From: Burkholderiales bacterium UBA1834
GTDB taxonomy: Bacteria; Pseudomonadota; Gammaproteobacteria; Burkholderiales; Burkholderiaceae_C
Direction: 5' to 3'
Length of the DNA: 52,259 nt
Assembly: GCA_002339015.1 (NCBI GenBank)
Contig: DDJC01000097.1
Coordinates: 1 to 52,259, forward strand
Shown here: one piece after another, positions 32,508 to 39,201 of the stretch
Layout of the letters: each line of letters begins with the position of its first letter
Numbering within the stretch: position 1 is the first letter of the stretch
The notes under the pieces: generated by a model
Told to the model about the DNA's origin: nothing
What the model saw: only the letters and a program-made list of their open reading frames with translations
Databases searched by the model: none
Translations under genes and position numbers: made by a program

Positions 32508-34052
32508 ATGCCACGCGCAGTACGCTTCAAACGCCTGGTCTATCTGATCCACCGTTGGTGTGGGGTGGTGGGGTGCATCCTGATGCTGCTGTGGCTGGGC
32601 AGCGGCCTGGTGATGCTCTATGTCGGCTACCCCAGGTTGTTGCCAGCAGAGCGTCTGGCGGCGCTCCCGGCCCTGGACACGCCCAGGTGTTGCGTGCCGG
32701 TGGAGCAGGCGCTGCAGCGCAGCCAGCGGCCGGATCAGGTTCGCCAGGTCACCCTGACATCGGTGGCGGGCCAGCCACGGTACATCCTGCGGGAAGGCGG
32801 TGGCGGCCTGATCGCTATCGACGCCATCACCGGCTACCGTGTGCCCCCCATAGACAGCCGGGGCGCGCTGGCCAGCGCCCGCGCCTTCATGGGCGGCACC
32901 GACGCCACACTGATGGGAACGGTGCTGGACGACCGTTGGACGCATTCTGGCGCGCTCGATCCCCATCGGCCGTTGTACCGGGTAGAGATCCATGATGCGG
33001 CATCAACCCTGCTGTACATCTCGTCGGCCACAGGCGAAGTGGTCATGGATGCACCGCTGGCGCAACGCGGATGGAACTTCGTTGGGGCGTGGCTGCACTG
33101 GCTGTACATGTTTCGGGATGGCTCCAAGGATGTTGTCTGGAGCTGGACGGTGATCGTGCTGTCGGCCGCGGGCACAGTCCTGGCGCTGACTGGCGCGCTG
33201 GCGGGCATCTGGCGTTGGCGCTTCTCAGGAAAGTACAAGTCGGGATCACGCTCGCCGTACCGTGACACCGCCATGCGCTGGCACCACATCGTTGGCCTGG
33301 CATTCGGTGGCCTGGTGCTCACCTGGGTGTTCAGCGGCCTGATGTCCATGAACCCGGTGGGCATCTTCGATGCGAAGCAACGGCCTGATATGGATGCCTA
33401 CCGTCAGGGGCTGCCGGGTGCCATCCGGCCGGCGCTCTCCACATCGCAGGCTTTGCTGCATCTCAAACAAAAGGGCTTCGAGACCCGCGAACTGGAGTGG
33501 CGCGTGCTGCACGGTCAAGGCTACCTGCTGGCCCGCGATGCTCGCGGCATGACGCGCCTGGTGGCCAAGGCCCCTGCGGGCGGGTACGAAGTGATGGAGC
33601 GTTGGCCCAGGCAGACGCTGCAAGCAGCGGGCGCGCACCTGATCAGCCAGGGCATCGAGTCGGCACAGCTGCTCACCAGGCACGACGCTTTCTACTACCA
33701 GCGTGGTGAGGCCTCCATGTACGCTGCAGCCGAGCGCCGCTTGCCCGTGCTCAGGATCGACTTCAGGGATGCCGGCCAGACAATGGCTTACCTTGATCCC
33801 TACACTGGCGACGTCGTGTTGAGCCTGGACCGCTCCCAGCGGACAGGCCGTTGGTTGTTCAATCTCCTGCACAGCTGGGATCTGCCCGCTTTCCTTCGCT
33901 TTGATACGGCCCGGGATGTCGTGCTGACGTTGTGCAGCCTGGGGGGGGCGATCCTGGCGATCACCGGCTGCGTCATCGGTTACAGGCGTCTGCGCATCAA
34001 TGCCCATGCTCACGCGCGGCGGAGTCCCCTCATCGGGGCGGGGAAACAGTGA
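32508..34052 (+). CDS. PepSY-associated transmembrane protein (iron-regulated type reductase-like)
   Basis: A 514-residue inner-membrane protein with an N-terminal helix (LIHRWCGVVGCILMLLWLGSG), two more near residues 205-235, one near 260-285 and a last one near 470-495. PepSY-like periplasmic stretches lie between (LIAIDAITGYRVPP, VEIHDAASTLLYISSATGEV, AYLDPYTGDVV). Histidines at helix ends (LIHRW, WLHWLYMF, RWHHIVGLAFG, LLHSWDLP) fit haem binding, as in proteins such as FpvG that reduce metal in siderophore complexes. It directly follows the TonB receptor gene, supporting a role in processing the imported metal complex. Confidence 0.82.
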   Translation: MPRAVRFKRLVYLIHRWCGVVGCILMLLWLGSGLVMLYVGYPRLLPAERLAALPALDTPRCCVPVEQALQRSQRPDQVRQVTLTSVAGQPRYILREGGGGLIAIDAITGYRVPPIDSRGALASARAFMGGTDATLMGTVLDDRWTHSGALDPHRPLYRVEIHDAASTLLYISSATGEVVMDAPLAQRGWNFVGAWLHWLYMFRDGSKDVVWSWTVIVLSAAGTVLALTGALAGIWRWRFSGKYKSGSRSPYRDTAMRWHHIVGLAFGGLVLTWVFSGLMSMNPVGIFDAKQRPDMDAYRQGLPGAIRPALSTSQALLHLKQKGFETRELEWRVLHGQGYLLARDARGMTRLVAKAPAGGYEVMERWPRQTLQAAGAHLISQGIESAQLLTRHDAFYYQRGEASMYAAAERRLPVLRIDFRDAGQTMAYLDPYTGDVVLSLDRSQRTGRWLFNLLHSWDLPAFLRFDTARDVVLTLCSLGGAILAITGCVIGYRRLRINAHAHARRSPLIGAGKQ

Positions 34053-34055
34053 TGG

Positions 34056-34198
34056 TTGACACCGGTCTTCGGACCTTGGGCCAAGAGCGAGTTATTCGTC
34101 AACGCGGGCTACGGCTTTCACAGCAACGACGCCCGTGGCATCACAGCGACCGTCACCGCCACCGTCACCGCCACCGTCACCGCCACCGAGAGCGGCGC
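34056..34198 (+). pseudogene. Remnant of a second TonB-dependent receptor
   Basis: The frame encodes WAKSELFVNAGYGFHSNDARG, a barrel signature common in TonB-dependent receptors, but only about 30 residues survive. They are followed at once by a (TVTA)n repeat and unrelated sequence. The piece overlaps nothing in the intact receptor upstream, so it is debris of a different receptor gene left next to nikR. Confidence 0.65.
34149..34188 (+). repeat. 12-bp tandem repeat (ACCGTCACCGCC) x 3.3
   Basis: Three perfect copies of ACCGTCACCGCC plus ACCG. Read in the receptor-remnant frame it gives TVTATVTATVTAT. It probably arose by slippage at the breakpoint of the remnant. Confidence 0.9.
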
Positions 34199-34215
34199 GT
34201 CTGACCGTGGGCATG

Positions 34216-34650
34216 TCATTTTGAGTGAGGGGCCGATGGGCGACCATCGGCGATCAGATGCACCTGCCCGTCGCGTACGCCCCTTTCCGCGAGGATGGCG
34301 TCGGCCAGCTTGCTGACGGCATTGGCCGGTCCGCGCAGGATCAAGGTTTCCATGCAGAGATCGTGTTCCAGATGAACATGGGTGGCTGCCAGCGTCAGCA
34401 CATGATGGTCGTGCTGGATGTCCATCAGCCGCAGCGCTGTCGTTCTGTCGTGGTGGTCATACAAGTAGCTCAATGAGGCCACGCAGGGGACATCGGGCTG
34501 CACGGCGACGCGCTCCTGCTGCAGTTCGCGGCGCACCAAATCCCGAAAGGCCTCGGAGCGGTTGCTGTACTGCCGCGCCTCGATGAGGGCATCGAAATCT
34601 TCGGCTAGGTCGTCGTCAATGGAAATGGTCAGGCGTTGCATCGCGGTCAT
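34216..34650 (-). CDS. nikR: Nickel-responsive regulator NikR
   Basis: A 144-residue ribbon-helix-helix/ACT-fold repressor. The DNA-binding RHH (about 5-45) reads QRLTISIDDDLAEDFD and RSEAFRDLVRREL. The high-affinity nickel ligands align with E. coli NikR H76, H87, H89 and C95 at a constant offset of four: H80, H91, H93 and C99 (LMDIQHDHHV, THVHLEHDLCMETL). Starts at 34650 or 34641 are both possible. Because it neighbours TonB receptor genes and no nikABCDE is in view, it may control outer-membrane nickel uptake. A damaged second copy lies 4.4 kb away. Confidence 0.93.
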   Translation of the reverse strand: MTAMQRLTISIDDDLAEDFDALIEARQYSNRSEAFRDLVRRELQQERVAVQPDVPCVASLSYLYDHHDRTTALRLMDIQHDHHVLTLAATHVHLEHDLCMETLILRGPANAVSKLADAILAERGVRDGQVHLIADGRPSAPHSK

Positions 34651-34823
34651 GGCTTGGCGTCGATGGTGAGAGCCTAGCGGACAAATGCACGCCGTTTGGC
34701 GTATTGGCCCTGGCTCCATCCGTTTCACAAGAGGAGCCAAGTCATGACGATAATGTGCGTTCAGACAGGAATGGATTGACCCTTGTGCCCTCATGCTTGA
34801 CGATGGGCACCTTCTGTCCTTCA

Positions 34824-35384
34824 ATGACCGCGCCGAACAAGCCCCGCCTCATTCGATTCAACAAGCCCTACGGCGTGCTCAGTCAGTTCACCGCTGAGGG
34901 GCGTTGGCGTGGCTTGAAAGACTTCATCACGGTGCCCGACATGTATGCTGCGGGGCGCCTGGATGCTGACAGTGAAGGGCTTCTGCTGCTGACCAACGAT
35001 GGCAAGCTGCAGGCACGCATCACACATCCGCGTTTCAAGCTCGACAAGACATACTGGGCACAAGTTGAAGGGGTGCCTGACGTGGATGCCCTGACCGCTT
35101 TGAGACAGGGCGTTCAACTCAAGGATGGCCTGACACTGCCGGCCAAAGTCCGTGTGCTGGATCCACAACCCAGCGTTGTTGAGCGAGATCCGCCGATCCG
35201 CGTGCGGCAGTCCATCCCAACGGCCTGGATCGAGCTGGTGATCCGGGAGGGGCGCAATCGCCAAGTCCGACGCATGACGGCCGCAGTAGGCCTGCCTACC
35301 CTCCGGTTGATAAGAGTAGCCATCGGCCCCTACACACTTGACGATCTGCCCCAGGGCGAATGGCAGGATGTGCCGGTAGCCTGA
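34824..35384 (+). CDS. rluE: 23S rRNA pseudouridine synthase RluE
   Basis: An RsuA-family enzyme that isomerises U2457 of 23S rRNA. The 186-residue product lacks the N-terminal S4 domain, as RluE does. It has RFNKPYGVLSQFT, the catalytic Asp in YAAGRLDADSEGLLLLTND, KTYWAQVEGVP, and the closing RNRQVRRMTAAVGLPTLRLI then YTLDDLPQGEW. The start MTAPNKPRLIRF at 34824 is used; a frame back to 34704 overlaps the nikR control region. Confidence 0.93.
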   Translation: MTAPNKPRLIRFNKPYGVLSQFTAEGRWRGLKDFITVPDMYAAGRLDADSEGLLLLTNDGKLQARITHPRFKLDKTYWAQVEGVPDVDALTALRQGVQLKDGLTLPAKVRVLDPQPSVVERDPPIRVRQSIPTAWIELVIREGRNRQVRRMTAAVGLPTLRLIRVAIGPYTLDDLPQGEWQDVPVA

Positions 35385-35441
35385 GATCTGGCGGGCCGCG
35401 AGAAAATGCTTGGCATCGCTGGATGCAACGCCCGGGTGGCA

Positions 35442-36479
35442 TCACGCTGTCGTGAGCCGCTCCTTGGCCAGCTTCGTGCCTTCGGCCAGCGCTTGCAGCT
35501 TGCGCCACGCCACGTCCCGATCCATCGGTGCCAGGCCGCAGTTCGTGCACGGGAACAGCCGCTCCTTCGGGACGAACTGCAGTGCCAGGCCGATGGTGTC
35601 CGCCACTTCTTCGGGCGTTTCGACCACGTCGCTGGCCACATCGATCACGCCGACCAGAACATCCTTGCCGGTCAGCAGCTTCATCAGGTCGGGCGGCACA
35701 TGGGAATGGATGCACTCCAGGCTCACCTGGTCGATGCTGCTGCGGGCCAGCACAGGGAACACCTCCTCGTACTGACGCCATTCGTCGCCCAGCGTGCTCT
35801 TCCAGTCGGTGTTGGCCTTGATGCCGTAGCCGTAGCAAATGTGCACCGCCGTCTTGCAGGTCAAACCCTGCGCTGCGCGCTCAAGGGCCTTCACGCCCCA
35901 GTCGGCGGCGTCCTTCATGTAGACATTGAAGGCGGGCTCGTCGAACTGGATGATGTCCACGCCATCTGCTTGAAGCGCGAGTGCCTCCTGGTTGAGCAGT
36001 TCCGCAAACGCGAAGGCCATCTTGACCTTTCCCTCGGCATCTCCGCCGTAGAAGCGGTCTGCCACGGTATCGACGATGGTCATGGGGCCGGGCAGTGTGA
36101 ACTTCAGCTTCTTTGTCGTGTGCGCACGTGCCAGCTGTGCTTCGAAGGCGTGCACACGGCCCTTCAGCCGCAGGGCCGACACGACCTGCGGCACCATCGC
36201 GTCGTAGCGGTTGTCGCGGATGCCCATCTTCACCTTGTTCTCGAAGTCGATGCCCTCGACCTGCTCAAGGAAGCCATGCACGAAATGCTGGCGCGATTGC
36301 TCGCCGTCGCACACGATGTCCAGGCCCGCATCTTCCTGGGCCTTGATCCACAGCAGGGTCGCGTCGGCCTTGGCCTGGAGCAGCGCATCGCCTTCTGTCC
36401 GCCATTGGGGCCAGAGCTTGTTGGTTTCAGCCAGCCAGGCGGGCTTGGGCAGGCTGCCGGCGATGGAGGTTTCAAACAT
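35442..36479 (-). CDS. mesD: Folate-independent core methionine synthase MesD
   Basis: A 345-residue protein matching only the C-terminal catalytic barrel of MetE (full MetE is about 750 residues). The expected zinc ligands are visible: H213 and C215 in AVHICYGYG, E255 in SLECIHSH, and C311/C314 in FPCTNCGLAPM. The MetE-type opening TSIAGSLPKP and the acidic IIQFDEPAFNVY are intact. Short MetE homologues of this kind next to DUF1852 are the MesD family, which makes methionine without folate as methyl donor and needs MesX and oxygen. The natural methyl donor has not been settled. The gene is the last of three on this strand, 60 bases after mesX. Confidence 0.85.
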   Translation of the reverse strand: MFETSIAGSLPKPAWLAETNKLWPQWRTEGDALLQAKADATLLWIKAQEDAGLDIVCDGEQSRQHFVHGFLEQVEGIDFENKVKMGIRDNRYDAMVPQVVSALRLKGRVHAFEAQLARAHTTKKLKFTLPGPMTIVDTVADRFYGGDAEGKVKMAFAFAELLNQEALALQADGVDIIQFDEPAFNVYMKDAADWGVKALERAAQGLTCKTAVHICYGYGIKANTDWKSTLGDEWRQYEEVFPVLARSSIDQVSLECIHSHVPPDLMKLLTGKDVLVGVIDVASDVVETPEEVADTIGLALQFVPKERLFPCTNCGLAPMDRDVAWRKLQALAEGTKLAKERLTTA

Positions 36480-36539
36480 CGAAGAATCCTTTTTGAAGAA
36501 TGATGGTGGCGAGCGAATTTCGCGAAGGGTTCCGCGGGG

Positions 36540-37520
36540 TCAGCGCGCGCCACTGGCGGCCCATTGCTCAAGGACGTTCTTGTAGGGCCTGATGAAGTGC
36601 TCTTCCGCAAACTTGCCCTGCTTGACGGCGAGCTGGCTGCGCTCTTCCCGGTCATAGACAATCTGCGTCAACGAGTAATCCTGATGCTTCAGGCTCGGTC
36701 GATAGATTCTCCCGGCCGCAGAATTGGCGTTGTAGATCTCGGGACGGTAGATCTTCTGAAAGGTCTCCATCGTGCTGATGGTGCCGATCAGCTCAAGATC
36801 CGTGTAGTCGCTCAGCAGGTCGCCGTGAAAGTAGAAGGCCAAGGGGGCAACGCTGTTCGGGGGCATGAAAAAACGAACCTGCATGCCCATCTTGGCGAAG
36901 TATTGGTCGGTCGAGGACAGCTCATTCTGTTGATACTCCACGCCCAGCACGGGATGCGCGTTCCCGGTCCGCTGGTAGGTCTTGCTGGTCGACGCGCTGA
37001 TGCAGATGACAGGCGGCTTGTTGAAGCGCTCCTTGTAGGTGTTTGAGCTGACAAACTGCTTGAACAGCTTGCCATGCAAGTCGCCAAACCCGTTGGGAAC
37101 GCCGAACTCTGCACGATTGAGGTTGTAGTCCGGAAGCACGACACTGAAGTCGTAGTCGCGCACGTAGGATGAGAAATTGTTCCCGGCAATGCCATCGATG
37201 CGCTTGTTCGTTTTCTTGTCGAAGATCCACGTCTTCAGGATCTCGATCAGTGGAAACACATCATGGCTCTTGCCATCAATGCGCATGTCGACAGAGATGA
37301 TTTCAAGCTCGACAGCGTAGCGATCGCCCGTCGGGTTGTCCCAGTGCGCCAGGTCATTGAAGCGGTTGTCGATCATCCTCAGCGTGTTGCGCAGGTTCTG
37401 CTGCCGACTTGCTCCCCGGGCCAGGTTGGCAAAGTTGGTGGTGATGCGCGTGCTGTCCGATGGTTGATAGTTTTCATCGAAGCGGATGCTCTTGAGGCTG
37501 AAGGTCAGTTCTTGGGTCAT
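36540..37520 (-). CDS. mesX: MesX (DUF1852), partner of MesD
   Basis: A 326-residue cytoplasmic protein of the DUF1852 family. Recognisable segments are TRITTNFANLARGASRQQNL, the long block with NRFNDLAHWDNP, VISASTSKTYQRTG-like (ICISASTSKTYQRTGNAHPV) and the C-terminal IVYDREERSQLAVKQGKF. There is no signal peptide, membrane helix or known cofactor motif. Published fitness genetics links DUF1852 (MesX) to MesD activity; its chemistry is unknown. It lies between a flavin reductase and mesD. No good Shine-Dalgarno precedes the ATG at 37520. Confidence 0.85.
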   Translation of the reverse strand: MTQELTFSLKSIRFDENYQPSDSTRITTNFANLARGASRQQNLRNTLRMIDNRFNDLAHWDNPTGDRYAVELEIISVDMRIDGKSHDVFPLIEILKTWIFDKKTNKRIDGIAGNNFSSYVRDYDFSVVLPDYNLNRAEFGVPNGFGDLHGKLFKQFVSSNTYKERFNKPPVICISASTSKTYQRTGNAHPVLGVEYQQNELSSTDQYFAKMGMQVRFFMPPNSVAPLAFYFHGDLLSDYTDLELIGTISTMETFQKIYRPEIYNANSAAGRIYRPSLKHQDYSLTQIVYDREERSQLAVKQGKFAEEHFIRPYKNVLEQWAASGAR

Positions 37521-37563
37521 CGCGGTCTGCTGTCTGATCTTGAGAGAAATGCCGAGTCTTTTT

Positions 37564-38145
37564 TCAGGCCATGACCACTTCGTTGACCAGAGACGGCTTG
37601 GCCTGGCGTGCCATTTCCATCAACGGCAACGCCCGTTGGACAGCCAGCCTGGCCCGCGCGATCAGCGCCTCGTCCTGCAGGCGGTGGTCCACGAAATCCT
37701 TGTCGGTCGCGTAGACACCCACCGGCAATGTGCGTGCTTGGAAAAAGCTGAACAGCGGCCGCAACTGATGGTCGATCACGAGGGCATGGCGCTCGCTGCC
37801 GCCATTGGCAGCCAGCAGGATCGGCTTGTCGATCAGGGCGTCCTGGTGGATGAAGTCGAAGAAGTGCTTGAACAGGCCCGTGTAGGCACCCCGGTACACC
37901 GGTGTGCTCACCACCAGGACATCAGCCTGCTCGACCGCTGCAAGCGCCCGCTCTACCGCGTCGGGCAACTGGGATCGCCAGACCGCGCCGGCAAAATGCG
38001 GCGCGAGGTTGCCCAGTTCGATCAGGCGCTGTTCGCACGGGATGTTGTCGGAGATCAGGTCCAGCAAGTGCTCTGCCAGGGCGGCAGACTTGGAGGGGCG
38101 TTGCAGCCCGCCAGAAACTGCGACCAAACGGAGGGGACGTGTCAT
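37564..38145 (-). CDS. NADPH-dependent FMN reductase (SsuE/MsuE-like)
   Basis: A 193-residue flavodoxin-fold flavin reductase: RLVAVSGGLQRPSKSAALAE (phosphate-binding loop), LVVSTPVYRGAYTGLFKHFF and ILLAANGGSERHALVIDHQL are typical of the SsuE/MsuE group. Such enzymes supply reduced FMN to a monooxygenase. No monooxygenase is adjacent. The next genes are mesX and mesD, the latter known to need oxygen, so reduced flavin may feed that system; this is inference. It is the first gene of the three-gene cluster. Confidence 0.85.
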   Translation of the reverse strand: MTRPLRLVAVSGGLQRPSKSAALAEHLLDLISDNIPCEQRLIELGNLAPHFAGAVWRSQLPDAVERALAAVEQADVLVVSTPVYRGAYTGLFKHFFDFIHQDALIDKPILLAANGGSERHALVIDHQLRPLFSFFQARTLPVGVYATDKDFVDHRLQDEALIARARLAVQRALPLMEMARQAKPSLVNEVVMA

Positions 38146-38192
38146 GCTTGCTTTCGTAGGGATTGGACACGGATGTTATTGACCTGGATCGA

Positions 38193-38218
38193 TGATGTGA
38201 AATGGTTTTATCTCATCA
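38193..38218 (-). promoter_or_regulatory. AT-rich promoter/operator candidate of the mes cluster
   Basis: Upstream of the FMN reductase is an AT-rich patch with a dyad TGATG (38193-38197) / CATCA (38214-38218). It could bind a LysR-type regulator; MetR is encoded 7.5 kb away. It does not match the classical TGAA-N5-TTCA MetR box. Weak evidence. Confidence 0.3.
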
Positions 38219-38373
38219 ATCCATGAGCAGAAATCATCTCGTCAAGCGGAGGGTTCAGTTCGGGGGATCGGTGCGCTGTTGCCGGCGAGAGCCGAGACTT
38301 CTATCGACTACGTGCGAGCCTTCATCGAGCCGGCCTCCCAGCCAGCCGGCTCCATGGCGCGAGGAGCCAAAAG

Positions 38374-38560
38374 ATGGACACCCCCGTCGAACGCAAATCG
38401 TTTCCACTGCCAGGTGGCCCCGGCAAGGTGCTGCTGCATTCCTGCTGCGCGCCCTGTTCGGGCGAGGTCATGAGGCCATGCTGGCCTCCGGCATTGGCTA
38501 CACCATCTTCTTCTAGAACGCCAACATCCACCCGCTCAAGGCGTGCACGTCCACAGCCTC
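38374..38560 (+). pseudogene. queH: Broken start of queH (epoxyqueuosine reductase QueH)
   Basis: After a good ribosome-binding site (GAGGAG) the frame opens MDTPVERKSFPLPGGPGKVL and continues LHSCCAPCSGEVM, the QueH signature with its cysteine motif. One base is missing after 38472; in the next frame the homology continues as EAMLASGIGYTIFF, then hits TAG at 38514-38516 where a Tyr codon is expected, then NANIHPLK. Nothing of the remaining three-quarters of the gene follows. QueH would finish queuosine synthesis in tRNA, so this copy is dead. Confidence 0.85.
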
Positions 38561-38589
38561 CAACGTCACCGACACGACCGTGTCGGCCC

Positions 38590-39030
38590 GGAGCGGTGCG
38601 CTTGATCGCCAGCCTGTCATTTGCAGTGAGGGGTCAATGGGCGACCATCGGCGATCAGATGTACCTGCCTATCGCGAACCCCTTTTCCGCGAGGTTGGCA
38701 TCGGCCAGCTTGCTGACCGTATTGGCTGGTCCGCGCGGAATCAAGGTTTCCATGCAGAGATCATGGTCCAGATGAACCTGGGTGGCCGCCAGCGTCAGCA
38801 CGTGATGATCGTGCTGGATGCCCATCAGTCGCAGCGCCGTTGTCCTGTCGTGGTGGTCATACACGTAGCTCAATGACGCAGGGGATGTCGGGCTGCACGG
38901 CGACGCGCTCCTGCCGCGAAAATGGTCAGGCGTTGCATCGCGTCATGGTTGGGCTTCAATGGAGAGAGCCTAGCCGACAAATCCATGCCGTTTTGGCGCG
39001 CCGGCCTCGGCGACATCCTTTCCACAGTCA
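38590..39030. repeat. Duplicated segment, copy of about 34190-34735
   Basis: Similarity is not confined to the nikR pseudogene. The flanks GTGAGGGG..ATGGGCGACC and the upstream GAGAGCCTAGC.GACAAAT..ATGCCGTTTTGG also match the first copy, so a block of roughly 0.5 kb was duplicated in the same orientation and then decayed. Confidence 0.75.
38617..38946 (-). pseudogene. nikR: Degenerate second copy of nikR
   Basis: The minus strand repeats the nikR sequence of 34216-34650 at high identity: YDHHDRTTALRLMGIQHDHH and VLTLAATQVHLDHDLCMET are readable. About 110 bases covering most of the ribbon-helix-helix domain are deleted, and a frameshift occurs near the C-terminus (LAEKGFAIG replaces LAERGVRDG). 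His-to-Gln (ATHVH to ATQVH) also removes a nickel ligand. It cannot bind DNA as NikR does. Confidence 0.88.
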
Positions 39031-39201
39031 CCTGAAACGGCCTGGCGTTACATCTTCACACAGCCCAGCCAGCCTTGTGCGCGCGGTGTCCCCCCTGGTC
39101 AAGCCGGCGTGGGGCTACGATTTGCCTATGGCTCGCTAGACTGCATTGATCGCCGACGTCGTCCAACGCTTTCGCGTGGCGTACGACCACCCTGGCAAGG
39201 C

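Noticed and set aside
34053..34316. Small gene between the PepSY protein and nikR
   Set aside because: It contains receptor barrel debris, a slippage repeat and antisense nikR sequence, so it is better called a pseudogene remnant.
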